Of a DNA stretch of 64,000 bases, positions 8,165-16,559 are shown piece after piece. Made by a program: the position numbers and the translations under genes. The stretch is from Pseudomonadota bacterium. GTDB taxonomy: Bacteria; Myxococcota_A; Polyangia; Haliangiales; Haliangiaceae. The stretch lies in contig JAKSDA010000487.1 of the NCBI GenBank assembly GCA_022360315.1, positions 1 through 64,000 on the forward strand. Direction: 5' to 3'. Below the pieces are notes generated by a model. The model made no database searches. It worked only from the letters and a program-made list of their open reading frames with translations, and had not been told where the DNA came from. Each line of letters starts with the position of its first letter. Position 1 is the stretch's first letter.

Positions 8165-8602
8165 TCAGGCGAGTATATGAAACGGAACGAATTTGCCAGT
8201 CTCCACAACGGTGCCAAACCGTCCCACTTGCGTCGGTGGCCGCGGGAGGGTGACAACTACACCGCGGAAAACCCACTGCTCAAGATTCTGCCAACGCGTC
8301 AATAACGCCACAGCTGCGGCGGTTGTCCGCGCTTCGTGTGCCAGAAGGCGAGGGAAGAGAATACCGTTGTGCTGTGGCTGATAGTAGAGATGATATTCGA
8401 TACGGCGCAGGAACAATCGTCGCACATCGGGTAGCTCCACGTTGGCAACTGGTTGCCCTATTTGCGGGAGACCAGCGAGGAGATCGAACGCTCGACGCAG
8501 CTCCTTCTCGAACAAGTCCGTGGCGCCGGAGCGGTTTTCTCGCCACCATTGTGATGCTTGCTGTACCTGGCGTTTGCCGCGATACGTGAAGCGAATGACC
8601 AT
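8165..8602 (-). pseudogene. ParE/RelE-type toxin with a C-terminal frameshift
   Basis: The ATG at 8602 opens a typical ParE fold: YRGKRQVQQASQWWRENRSG, then FEKELRRAFDLLAGLPQIGQ, then VRRLFLRRIEYHLYYQPQHN. The expected C-terminal strand is not in this frame. It is found in the adjacent frame as SLAFWHTKRGQPPQLWRY followed by a stop at 8299-8301, giving a normal ~100-residue toxin. One extra base near 8340 therefore shifts the reading and appends about 50 unrelated residues that run into a dispersed repeat copy. The upstream frame ending ELVEQLADAQRGEA (about 8620-8700) may be the antitoxin, but it has no stop before the toxin start. The module looks inactive. Sequencing error is the alternative. 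Confidence 0.7.
8181..8236 (-). repeat. Dispersed short repeat, copy A (diverged)
   Basis: The block 8210-8236 matches 20 of 27 bases of the conserved core found at 10121-10147 and 11229-11255, and the preceding GAAACGGAACGAATTTGCC also aligns. Read on the minus strand it extends the frameshifted ParE frame as PPTQVGRFGTVVETGKFVPF. Confidence 0.5.
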
Positions 8603-8849
8603 CGCGCCTCACCGCGTTGGGCATCCGCAAGTTGCTCGACGAGTTCGGCCACTTCCTTGGGCTCCAGTTCCACTGCCTCTTGGTCATCAAGCACTACCGT
8701 TACGTGGGCCCCCTCAGGGGTATGAGCTCGAGCAGCGCCGGGCCGGTCAGCCAAAGCTGCAATTTGCAATTTGATGTCTTTCGTCTTTCGCCCGGTCTGG
8801 CTCGGCCAAGTCAGACTGTCGGGCGTCGTCTGACGGACTGTCAGAACTG

Positions 8850-8878
8850 TCGGGACTGTTCGAAACGACAGTCCCGGC
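8850..8878. repeat. Hairpin-forming inverted repeat
   Basis: GGGACTGT and ACAGTCCC form an 8-9 bp stem around an 8-base loop. It lies in a ~500-base stretch (8610-9130) between the decayed ParE module and the nucleotidyltransferase pair. Apart from a possible antitoxin remnant near 8620-8700, I see no gene in that stretch. It may be a terminator or an operator. Confidence 0.35.
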
Positions 8879-9131
8879 ACTCCAACGGTGACATAGGTGC
8901 CCTACGGCCGACTGCGGGTATTCGACCGAGGGCTCACCTGCGCGGGCTCGGCGTGGAAGGAGGTGCAGGGCGGCAGCGCACCCGCTTCTTGTGCAGGTGC
9001 ACTCCACCCTAGGTGATCTTGATTGCCAACAGTTGCACCGCGCATGGCATGGCACGGCGGTTGCTCTGTAGTCGTGAGTCTTGCGATGCAAGACAGGTGA
9101 GTTTGCCAGGTACTTGAACGATATATCCAGG

Positions 9132-9356
9132 ATGGATACCGCCTCCTGCTATACTCGGTGCGTGGATCCGCTACTTGCCGACGATATAGCCTTTGCTCGT
9201 GCAACGCCTCTCGCGGAAAGGCTCTCGCAGGCACTCGCCATAATGGAACAGGGCATCAAAATTAAACGAGAATCCCTCCGAAAGCAGTTCCCTCGCGACA
9301 CTGACGAGGAGATTGAGTCGCGTCTGCAATCATGGCTGAGTCGCGAGCATGACTGA
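9132..9356 (+). CDS. Small protein upstream of nucleotidyltransferase (putative antitoxin-like partner)
   Basis: From the ATG at 9132 the product has 74 residues. It is acidic and helical, with LSQALAIMEQGIKIKRESLR and DTDEEIESRLQSWLSREHD. The stop overlaps the ATG of the nucleotidyltransferase (9349) by 8 bases, so both are made from one transcript. A TTG or upstream ATG at 9081 would add 17 residues. Small helical partners of this sort (LAERL...MxxGI.xxRExLR) commonly precede AbiEii-like nucleotidyltransferases in presumed type IV-like toxin pairs. The function is inferred from that arrangement. Confidence 0.6.
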   Translation: MDTASCYTRCVDPLLADDIAFARATPLAERLSQALAIMEQGIKIKRESLRKQFPRDTDEEIESRLQSWLSREHD

Positions 9357-9927
9357 CCCTGCCCGAGGCCTTACGGCGATCTGCAAGTTCTTGCACCACC
9401 AAGGTCGCCGCTTTGCCCTTGTCGGAGGCTTGGCCGTATCACTACGAGCTGAGATTCGCTTTACGCGCGATATCGACCTCGCTATCTCGGTCGAGGACGA
9501 CGCTGATGCCGAACAGCTGGTGTTTGCGATAGCGCGATCAGGATATCAAGTAGTCACCACAGTGGAACACAAAACACAAAATCGTTTGGCGACGGCGAGG
9601 TTGCGTTCGCAGGAGGGATTCGCGATTGATCTTCTTTTCGCAAGTACCGGCATCGAATCCGAAATTGTGGCCCGAGCGACCGTGGTGGCGATGCCGACGA
9701 TGGGTTCGGTACCAGTAGCGCGTAGCGAGGAGCTACTCGCGATGAAGATCTTGTCAATGGATCACTTGCGTTTGCAGGACCGCATTGATGCGCAGAATCT
9801 GCTGCGCTTCAACCCGGAACTCGATTTAACTGTTGTTCGTGACAACCTGCGCTTGGTCATCGAGCGCGGATTTCATCGCGATCGCGATCTCATCTCCTTG
9901 CTCGACGAGGTTTTGGACGAGATCTAA
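9349..9927 (+). CDS. AbiEii/MNT-like nucleotidyltransferase (putative toxin)
   Basis: 192 residues. The nucleotidyltransferase core is visible: FALVGGLAVSLRAEIRF carries the GG helix, and TRDIDLAI gives the two metal-binding aspartates (D-x-D). A third acidic residue lies in FAIDLLFAS. This resembles AbiEii/AbiGii-type nucleotidyltransferases, which act as toxins that nucleotidylate tRNA or other targets and are opposed by a co-encoded antitoxin. It overlaps the preceding small gene by 8 bases. No HEPN partner is present. It could also be an orphan nucleotidyltransferase of a minimal NTase/HEPN type. It sits in a stretch with two ParE modules and dispersed repeats. Confidence 0.7.
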   Translation: MTDPARGLTAICKFLHHQGRRFALVGGLAVSLRAEIRFTRDIDLAISVEDDADAEQLVFAIARSGYQVVTTVEHKTQNRLATARLRSQEGFAIDLLFASTGIESEIVARATVVAMPTMGSVPVARSEELLAMKILSMDHLRLQDRIDAQNLLRFNPELDLTVVRDNLRLVIERGFHRDRDLISLLDEVLDEI

Positions 9928-10084
9928 GTTTTGGCACTGGGAAGCGGCATCGGAGAGGACATCTCCAGCCGCTCGCACGGCCTGACGCTTTCACGCCAAC
10001 CCAAGGAATTGTAGCCTTTAAAACGGTTTATGACGGATCGTATCAGTAGCTGACGTACCGTCAGCGCGACAGCGCTCGCACAAA

Positions 10085-10147
10085 CAACCGAAACAGAAGC
10101 ACTTTCCCGCTCGCTGCAAAGTTGCCAAACCAACCCGTCTGCGCCGG
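10085..10147 (-). repeat. Dispersed short repeat, copy B
   Basis: Two conserved blocks: AACCGAAACAGAAGCACTTTC at 10085-10105 and a 27-base core at 10121-10147 beginning GTTGCCAAACCAACCCGTC. The core is identical to copy C. The surrounding 9930-10425 stretch has no gene that I can support. The minus-strand reading is PPAQTGWFGNFAASGKVLLF. Confidence 0.7.
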
Positions 10148-10425
10148 TGGGCGGGGCTTGGTAACCAAATCTGATTGGTCTTCATATCGTCGAGATCTAT
10201 GATTTCGGCCTTGACAGTGCCAGCCAATGGAGACATGTCCCCCAGTGAGCCTCCGCTGCTCGACGCCCGTAGAGTTTCTCGGACATCGCGAGTCAAAGCC
10301 ATGCCCTTGATCCATGAACCGCGACGGATCCTGCGGACCCACAAGTGCGAGGGCAGTGCCAACGCGTCGTCAGTGGGTGGGTTGAGTGTACCTTGTGTCA
10401 AGGTTAGTGCTATACTCCGGCCATC

Positions 10426-10668
10426 ATGGCTCGAACAGAAGATCATCTCGCTGCGTTGCTCGAACTACCGATGCATGATCGAGCGCAGGCTGCGCATACG
10501 CTGCTTCGCAGTTTAGACGAGGAGAGTGCCGATTCGGACGCAGAAGAAGCAAAGATCGCCGAATTGGTGCGGCGTGCCCAAGAGGTAGCTGATGGCAGTG
10601 TAGAAACGATCGACGGAGCCGAAGTACGCGCTCGCGTAGTCGCTCGTCTTCGGGCGCTCCGACAGTGA
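10426..10668 (+). CDS. Antitoxin of addiction module (unstable-antitoxin family)
   Basis: 80 residues. The N-terminus LAALLELPMHDRAQAAHTLL followed by RSLDEES is the pattern of the short addiction-module antitoxins that pair with ParE/RelE toxins (alternating helix, then an acidic LD/EES stretch). The rest is helical and acidic, and is expected to wrap the toxin. The stop overlaps the GTG of the toxin gene (GTGA), indicating translational coupling. Antitoxin-mediated autoregulation is usual in the family but no operator was identified here. Confidence 0.8.
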   Translation: MARTEDHLAALLELPMHDRAQAAHTLLRSLDEESADSDAEEAKIAELVRRAQEVADGSVETIDGAEVRARVVARLRALRQ

Positions 10669-10985
10669 CCGGACATAGGTTCTTGCCAGAGGCAATGGCC
10701 GAGTACGAAGATGCTGCAGTCTACTACGAGAGATGCGAGGAAGGATTGGGAGGTCGATTCATTTTGGAAATTGATGAGGCAATCGCTCTCGCACAGGAGT
10801 TCCCTGCTGCCGGTTCACATGTGGAGGGAGCTCCGAAGGAACTGGATATACGGCGTCGCCTCTTACACACCTTCCCAATTGAACCGGACTACCTTGTTTC
10901 GGATGGCGAATTATTGATTTTGGCAGTTTTTCATACGAGCCGACGACCAGGCTATAGGTTTGGCAGGCTGAAAAAGTGGCTATGA
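10665..10985 (+). CDS. ParE/RelE-family toxin
   Basis: 106 residues from a GTG start overlapping the antitoxin stop. It has the family order: FLPEAMAEYEDAAVYYERCE (helix), FILEIDEAIALAQEFPAAGS (second helix), IRRRLLHTFPIEPDYLVSDG (strands with conserved Arg), and the C-terminal strand LLILAVFHTSRRPGY. Unlike the ParE copy at 8165-8602, this copy is intact through its last strand. ParE members inhibit gyrase and RelE members cleave mRNA at the ribosome. The sequence alone does not say which applies. Confidence 0.85.
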   Translation: MTGHRFLPEAMAEYEDAAVYYERCEEGLGGRFILEIDEAIALAQEFPAAGSHVEGAPKELDIRRRLLHTFPIEPDYLVSDGELLILAVFHTSRRPGYRFGRLKKWL

Positions 10986-11599
10986 TGGTCTCATCGCGCC
11001 GTTTGACGAAATCCTCGACGAAATGTGAGTATCTACGCTCATAAACGACATCATAGGTAGCGCTCTCCGCCGGCCCGGTTGGGCCGCCTAGTGCTTCCTC
11101 GCCAACGCATGCAAATTCGTAAGACTCGATACGACTTCGGCCCCATTCTTTCCGTAGTCGATGGGTCATCGGGTCGATGGAGTTCGCACAACTAGCCGAA
11201 ACAGAAACGCTTTCTCAAATCTCGCGCGGTTGCCAAACCAACCCGTCTGCGCCGGCAGGGAGCCGCCAGCGATCATGGCGCGGCAGTAAATATACTCCTT
11301 GTCCTGGCCAGGCGCTCATACGCCCGATACAATCGTTCGCGGCTACATACAGGATTTTCGCGTCAATACCGATCTGCCAGAATCGACCGCCAAACTCTGC
11401 CAGATCAAACCGGGCGACAAGGTCGAAAAACTGGCAGCTCAAGAGTTCTCCACCGCAGTCCGCAACGACCACGATTGGCGTTACTACGAGAACGCCCTTC
11501 TGGCTGCAAAACCGTGCCAGCATCAAGGATACCTTTTCAGGATCCCGGTACCTCGGCGGCGGCGCGAACAACATCCAACTCGAAGCGGGGGAGCACTGC
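10986..11599. other. Interval without a confident gene
   Basis: Apart from dispersed repeat copy C, two overlapping frames look partly protein-like and compete. The plus frame 11299-11640 contains IKPGDKVEKLAAQEFSTAV. The minus frame 11215-11600 contains VLVVTPIVVVADCGGELLS. Neither has a recognisable domain or a clear ribosome-binding site, and they cannot both be real. I leave the interval unassigned. Confidence 0.5.
11194..11255 (-). repeat. Dispersed short repeat, copy C
   Basis: Blocks at 11194-11214 and 11229-11255. The second is 27/27 identical to copy B, in the same orientation and with almost the same spacing. It lies just downstream of the intact ParE gene. Confidence 0.7.
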
Positions 11600-14257
11600 T
11601 CAGTGTGCCTCGGCCCAATTTTTGCCCACACCGATGTTGACCACCAGAGGGACGGCAAGGGAGATGCAGTGCTCCATGTGGTGTTCGACTAGCTGGCAAA
11701 CCCGGGCAACTTCGGATTGTGGCGCCTCGAGTAACAACTCGTCGTGGATCTGCAAAAGCAGCCTGGCGTCGAGGCCGGCTTGCTCGAGTTCGCGGTGGAT
11801 GGCGATCATGGCCAGCTTGCAGATATCTGCCCCAGTGCCCTGAATGGGTGTATTGACCGCCATTCGCTCGCCGATCTGCCGGATCCGGTGCTGGCTCGAG
11901 GACAGCTCGGGGATGGTGCGGCGCCGGCCCAGGAGAGTCTCGACATGGCCTTTTTGGTGGGCTTCGGCAATGGTGCGATCCAGCCAGGCCCGAACGCCGC
12001 GATAGGCCGAAAAGTAGTTTTCAATGTAGTTCTTGGCCTGCTTGCGCGCAATGCCCAGGGTTTGCGCCAGTGCTGTGGCGCCCTGGCCGTAAATGGTGGC
12101 AAAGTTGATGGTCTTGGCAATGTCGCGCTGCTCGGCAGAAATGTCGTCGTAGTCGGTGCCAAAAAGCTGGACCGCGGTCAGGCAGTGGACATCGAGCCCG
12201 CCGGCAAATGCGTCGATCAGGGCCGAATCACCCGAGACATGGGCCAGAATGCGCAATTCGATCTGATTCCAGTCAGCCGAGATCAGAGCGTGGCCCGGCG
12301 CAGCGATGAACGCGCGGCGGACGCGTTTGCCCTCTGCGCTGCGCGTCGGTGTGCGCTGAAGGTTGGGCTCGGTCGAGATGATGCGTCCGGTGGCCGTGAA
12401 GGTCTGCAAAAATGTGGTGTGTATCCGCCCGCTGTCCGGACGCGCCGCGCGCATGAGCACCTCAGTATAGGTGTCGATGAGCTTGGCAAAACGGCGGTAG
12501 TCGAGGACTGCACCGGCGATGGGGTGTTTTGGGCGAAGCTGCTCCAGAACCTCGCTGCGGGTCGAGTACCCGGATTTGTTCTTCTTGATGACCGGCAGGC
12601 CCAGCTTGTCGAACAGAATCTCCGACAGCTGTTTGGGCGACCCCACGTTGAATGTCTGCCCGGCCAGGGCGTGAATGTCGGCCTCGAGCTGATCGCGCCG
12701 GACACGAAATTCGCCATCCATGGCCTCCAGATCGCGCCGATCGACCACAATACCGGCCAGCTCCATATCGGCCAGGACCTCGGATACAGGTAGGTCGATA
12801 TCGCGCAAATAGCCGGTCAAAGAGCGCTCTTCAAGCGTGCGGTGAAGGATCGGCCAAAGCTCGCAAATCGCCGAAACCCGCTGTCCCAACCAGAGGCCGA
12901 TCTCTTCGGCAGGCACCGACACGATGCTCTTTCGCTCGCGGCCACCGCCGACCAGAGCCGTTCTCGGTGGCAGGGTGCGATGGAGATACTCCCTGGTGAT
13001 GGAGTCGATATCATGGGGACTGGCCGCGCCCGAATCAATCAGAAAACTGGCCAGCATAACGTCGCCGATCAGTCCCCTCAACTCGATGCCGCCACGCCCG
13101 AGCAACGTGCGCATCGCCTTGTAATCATGAGTGACCTTGCGCTGGCTGGCGTCCTCGAAAAACCGCTTCAGAGCGTCCAGGCCAGCCTTGCCCAGACCGC
13201 CCGGACCCGAGATCGGAACATAGACGGTGCGCCCGGGCTCACTGCACAACGAAAACCCAGCCAGAACACTGCGCACCACAGTGGCCGAGCTGTGGGCCGG
13301 AACCACTGCGACCGCGGCTTCGCGGTCCAGCCCGGCGAGAAACTCGCCGATCTCGCTCACCTGGCCGAGCACGCGGTGCTGGCCCGGTTGGGCCGCGGCG
13401 CCCTCGACCAGTTCGGGGCCGAGCAACGAGTAGAATTCGAGCTCTCTGTACAGGTCGTTGAGCCGGTGCGGCTCGGGTGGTAACACGATCAGTTCGGTGA
13501 CCTGCTGCTCGATGGGCACATGCACGTCGATGGTCGCCAGGTCCAGACATAGACGCGCAGTCGCAGCGTGGTCGGTAAACGCTTTCCGGTAGCGGCCGGC
13601 AAGCTGTGCGGCCCCATCGAGAATGGCGGCCAGCGAGCCGTGCTCGGCGAGCAGACCGACAGCGCCTTTCTGCCCAACTCCGGGCACGCCCGGGATATTG
13701 TCCGCGCGATCGCCGACCATGGCCAGATAATCGGCCAGAACCTCGGGGTTCACGCCGAATTTTTTGCGCACCAGCGCGCGGTCGTAGGTGATATCGCGCA
13801 GGGTGTCGAGCACCCGGACCCGCGCGCCGACCAGCTGCAAGAGGTCTTTGTCGCCCGACACGATCACCACCTCCATGCCGGCCTCGCTGGCCTGGCGAGC
13901 CAGGGTTCCGATGACATCGTCGGCCTCGTAGCCGGGGGCGCGCAGGACTGGAAACCGGTTGGCCGAGACCAGCTGATCGATCCACGGCAGTTGCTCGGCA
14001 AGCTCCGCGGGCATGGCCGGCCGCTGAGCCTTGTACTGAGGATACTTCTGACTGCGAAAGCTCTTGCCCGGCGCGTCGAATACCACGGCACCGTGGCGCG
14101 GTCTGCGGCCGGCAAAGAGCTTCTTGAACATGGTCGCAAACCCGTAAATCGCGTTGGTGTGCAGACCCGACACAGTGCAAAGAGTGCCCGGCAGAGCATA
14201 AAACGCCCGGTAGATGAGCGAGCTGCCGTCGACCAGGATGACTCTGTGTGCAGCCAT
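11600..14257 (-). CDS. polA: DNA polymerase I
   Basis: 885 residues. The N-terminal 5' nuclease domain is complete: ILVDGSSLIYRAFYA, the YEADDVIGTLA aspartates, VSGDKDLLQLV, and the GVPGVGQKGA helix-hairpin-helix. The C-terminal polymerase has motif A (SADWNQIELRILAHVSG), motif B (RDIAKTINFATIYGQGATAL) and motif C (LLLQIHDELLLE). The middle 3'-5' exonuclease domain is degenerate: the first metal site normally reads DxE, but here the strand is AVAVVPAHSS, and the region of the second site reads THDYKAMRTLL without the expected Asp. The enzyme should therefore polymerise and process Okazaki or repair intermediates but not proofread. It stands alone; a hypothetical gene follows upstream on the same strand. 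Confidence 0.97.
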   Translation of the reverse strand: MAAHRVILVDGSSLIYRAFYALPGTLCTVSGLHTNAIYGFATMFKKLFAGRRPRHGAVVFDAPGKSFRSQKYPQYKAQRPAMPAELAEQLPWIDQLVSANRFPVLRAPGYEADDVIGTLARQASEAGMEVVIVSGDKDLLQLVGARVRVLDTLRDITYDRALVRKKFGVNPEVLADYLAMVGDRADNIPGVPGVGQKGAVGLLAEHGSLAAILDGAAQLAGRYRKAFTDHAATARLCLDLATIDVHVPIEQQVTELIVLPPEPHRLNDLYRELEFYSLLGPELVEGAAAQPGQHRVLGQVSEIGEFLAGLDREAAVAVVPAHSSATVVRSVLAGFSLCSEPGRTVYVPISGPGGLGKAGLDALKRFFEDASQRKVTHDYKAMRTLLGRGGIELRGLIGDVMLASFLIDSGAASPHDIDSITREYLHRTLPPRTALVGGGRERKSIVSVPAEEIGLWLGQRVSAICELWPILHRTLEERSLTGYLRDIDLPVSEVLADMELAGIVVDRRDLEAMDGEFRVRRDQLEADIHALAGQTFNVGSPKQLSEILFDKLGLPVIKKNKSGYSTRSEVLEQLRPKHPIAGAVLDYRRFAKLIDTYTEVLMRAARPDSGRIHTTFLQTFTATGRIISTEPNLQRTPTRSAEGKRVRRAFIAAPGHALISADWNQIELRILAHVSGDSALIDAFAGGLDVHCLTAVQLFGTDYDDISAEQRDIAKTINFATIYGQGATALAQTLGIARKQAKNYIENYFSAYRGVRAWLDRTIAEAHQKGHVETLLGRRRTIPELSSSQHRIRQIGERMAVNTPIQGTGADICKLAMIAIHRELEQAGLDARLLLQIHDELLLEAPQSEVARVCQLVEHHMEHCISLAVPLVVNIGVGKNWAEAH

Positions 14258-14277
14258 GGCGCCTTCGCACGCGCCGT

Positions 14278-14658
14278 TCAGCGGCGGCCGCGCCGGCCCG
14301 GCAACAGAGCGCGAATGGTCTTGCCGGCCAGGATGGGTGCCGAAAACACGCTGCGCGCAAGCGCCCAGGCCAGCTGCCCAGGCGAGTTGCCGTGTGCCTC
14401 CACCGCGACTCGCTGCCCCGATGACACGTCTTCCATAGCACCGCGGGCAATGGTGCGACGTCCGTCCGAGCGAATCTCGACCACCAGGCGGGCCACTACA
14501 GGCGGCTCGCTCGAACGGATCGCCTCCGCGACAACAAGATCGTCCGAATGATCCGTAGAGCGATCCGTAGCTTGATCAGTGGATCGGTCCATCCGGCCGT
14601 CCGTCCGATCCAGCGATCGCTCGCCCGATTCACTTGGGTCGCGGATCGAGTTGCTCAC
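14278..14658 (-). CDS. Hypothetical protein with DxS/D-rich repeats
   Basis: From the GTG at 14658 the product has about 126 residues. Residues ~10-45 are low-complexity acidic/Ser-Thr-Arg repeats (RMDRSTDQATDRSTDHSDD). The C-terminal ~75 residues read like a small alpha/beta domain (PPVVARLVVEIRSDGRRTI, then SVFSAPILAGKTIRALLPG). The open frame extends to 14907, but the upstream part is Cys/Trp-rich and not protein-like. Nine GATC tetramers fall in the repeat-coding stretch. It ends 20 bases before the polA start and is probably co-transcribed with it. The function is unknown. Confidence 0.45.
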   Translation of the reverse strand: MSNSIRDPSESGERSLDRTDGRMDRSTDQATDRSTDHSDDLVVAEAIRSSEPPVVARLVVEIRSDGRRTIARGAMEDVSSGQRVAVEAHGNSPGQLAWALARSVFSAPILAGKTIRALLPGRRGRR

Positions 14659-14863
14659 ATAGCGACTGTAGCAGGGCCCAGACGACCGGTCGCCATCTGA
14701 ACGATCAAAGAGCCAGACGACCGGCCAATTCGCAAGAACGCCACTTCGCATTGCGCGCCCATCCGACGATTGCCCGCACCACGACCCGGGTCGGCGACTC
14801 GGTAAGTAATTGTCACCGAAGATCGGGAATGATGCCACGGTGTCGGTCGTCTCACTGTGTAGG

Positions 14864-15088
14864 ATGACGAGTGAAGAACTGCTCAAAGCATGGAATAAGG
14901 GTGACAAACAGGCTGGAGGAGCGTTTGTCGAACGCTACTCAGAAAGCGTCTTGCGATTCTTTCGGGCCAGGGTGGACAAGGGGGTGGAGGACGATCGAAT
15001 CCAGCAAACCTTTGCAGCGTGCGCCGAGAGCGCGAGTCGCTTTCGCATCGAGGCGATACCCTGGCGCAATTTACCGGCAATGCAGTAG
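14864..15088 (+). pseudogene. Truncated RNA polymerase sigma factor (region 2 fragment)
   Basis: From ATG 14864 the product reads TSEELLKAWNKGDKQAGGAF, then ERYSESVLRFFRARVDKGVE, then IQQTFAACAES, which is the start of region 2 of a sigma-70-like ECF factor. After about 60 residues the similarity stops (SRFRIEAIPWRNLPAMQ), the frame closes, and region 4 is missing. The next gene begins 27 bases later on the opposite strand. It is probably a remnant of an ECF sigma gene and unlikely to be functional. Confidence 0.6.
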
Positions 15089-15114
15089 CAATCATGGTTG
15101 TCGGATGGTTGGTG

Positions 15115-16056
15115 TTATCGATCGCGGGGCGGTGCCCATATCCAGCCGTCTTCGGCGAAGATGCCGCGCGGCATGGTCCAACCATCGCGCGCCCATCGAT
15201 AGGACGTGTAGGCGCTGAGCAGAGCGTCAAAGCAATGATCGTTGCGCAAGACGTCCTCGCGAGACATCCGGCTGCACAGCGCGAACCGAACGTCGGTCAG
15301 CGACTCGACAATGGCTGCGCGTGTTTCCCAGGGATCGGCATCGCGTTTGTATCCACGCGCCTTGTGGGCGCCGAAGAGCGCGTGCACCGTGGCGCGGGGT
15401 GACACCTCGAGTAGATTGCGATGTAGATCAAAATTCATGCCGGCGAGCATGCGGCGCAGATGGGCTGCGCGGGCTGCGATGGGTCCTGTGCCGATACCGA
15501 GAGAATCGCGGGGCAAAAGTCCGCGCTCGTAATGCAATTTGACTTCCACTCCGCGGTGCATATAGGGCTCGATGCGCGGCTGCGGCGGGGGCGGGCCAGT
15601 GACTCGTCGCCCGCTCGCGGTCGTGTGCACGGTTGGGATGACCGCGATGCGATCGAGGTCGTTTTCGACCGCTTGTGCTGCTATCTGCGCTCCTTCATTG
15701 CGCAGCCAAACCACAGCTGGATCCACGCACTCGTCTTTGCCCGGGCACACAGTGAGCTGGCAGCGCAAGCACGCCGGTACAGTGAGCGGTGCGTTGACGG
15801 CGAGGACCGAGCTCTCGTTGTCTAGTTCGGACAGATAGTCGAGCAGAGCCGAGTCGTTCCACGGCTCGATACCTGCGCGCCGGGTCGATACTTCTTCGAC
15901 CGTGACTCCGGATTCTTCGCCCCGGAGAGAAAGCCGGGCGACCGCTGTAGTCTTGCCCCGCGCTCCGCCGAGGTCGATGCCGATGAATGTCGAAAACGGA
16001 CGCTGCACTCCCCATTTTTTTATCACACTCCTGGGACCGCTTGACCGGTCACGCAC
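15115..16056 (-). CDS. DUF429-family predicted RNase H-fold nuclease
   Basis: About 313 residues, or fewer if a start nearer TFIGIDLGGARGKTTAVARL is used. The IGIDLGGARGKTT strand is the hallmark of DUF429, which has an RNase H-like fold with the first catalytic Asp here. Other conserved features follow: AVNAPLTVP, a Cys-rich CLRCQLTVCPGKDEC segment, YMHRGVEVKLHYERGLLPRD, FDLHRNLLEVSPRATV and the C-terminal DHCFDALLSAYTSYRWARDG. DUF429 proteins are predicted nucleases of unknown substrate. It is encoded alone between the sigma remnant and the TPR gene, which is divergent. Confidence 0.8.
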   Translation of the reverse strand: MRDRSSGPRSVIKKWGVQRPFSTFIGIDLGGARGKTTAVARLSLRGEESGVTVEEVSTRRAGIEPWNDSALLDYLSELDNESSVLAVNAPLTVPACLRCQLTVCPGKDECVDPAVVWLRNEGAQIAAQAVENDLDRIAVIPTVHTTASGRRVTGPPPPQPRIEPYMHRGVEVKLHYERGLLPRDSLGIGTGPIAARAAHLRRMLAGMNFDLHRNLLEVSPRATVHALFGAHKARGYKRDADPWETRAAIVESLTDVRFALCSRMSREDVLRNDHCFDALLSAYTSYRWARDGWTMPRGIFAEDGWIWAPPRDR

Positions 16057-16138
16057 GCCAGGGCTGTGCAGTCATCGATCGCGTTCCTGGCCGGGACGTC
16101 CGGAGGATCGCAACCGCCCATCGTGGCACTCTCAACCC

Positions 16139-16444
16139 ATGGACCGAATCGCCACTCTGAAGTCATTTATTGAGAGAAATTCTGATGATCCATTTCCCCG
16201 CTACGGGCTGGCCATGGAGTATCGCAACACGGGCCAACTCGACGAGGCGCAGGCCATTTTCGACGAATTGACCGAGCGGTTTCCCGATTACCTGGCCGCG
16301 TACTTGATGGCGGGCAACAATTTGGCTGACCTCGGTCGCAAGGAGGACGCCGCCGCCATGTACCGCAACGGCATCGAGGTCAGCCGCCGGCTGGGAGATG
16401 CTCACACGACGAGCGAACTCGAGACAGCTCTGGCCGAGCTATAG
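16139..16444 (+). CDS. Small TPR protein
   Basis: 101 residues from ATG 16139. Two to three tetratricopeptide-like helical hairpins are visible: YGLAMEYRNTGQLDEAQAIF, YLAAYLMAGNNLADLGRKED and AAAMYRNGIEVSRRLGDAHT. The protein is soluble and has no signal peptide. Proteins of this size are usually adaptors. The C-terminus repeats AELETALAEL-like helices. It lies next to the convergently oriented tRNA-Leu gene. The partner is unknown. Confidence 0.75.
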   Translation: MDRIATLKSFIERNSDDPFPRYGLAMEYRNTGQLDEAQAIFDELTERFPDYLAAYLMAGNNLADLGRKEDAAAMYRNGIEVSRRLGDAHTTSELETALAEL

Positions 16445-16475
16445 GGCCTGGCCGAGCTATACAGAGCCAGTATAG

Positions 16476-16559
<84 letters not shown>

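Noticed and set aside
10759..11169. 136-residue minus-strand frame
   Set aside because: About half is antisense to the intact ParE gene, and no domain or ribosome-binding site is visible.
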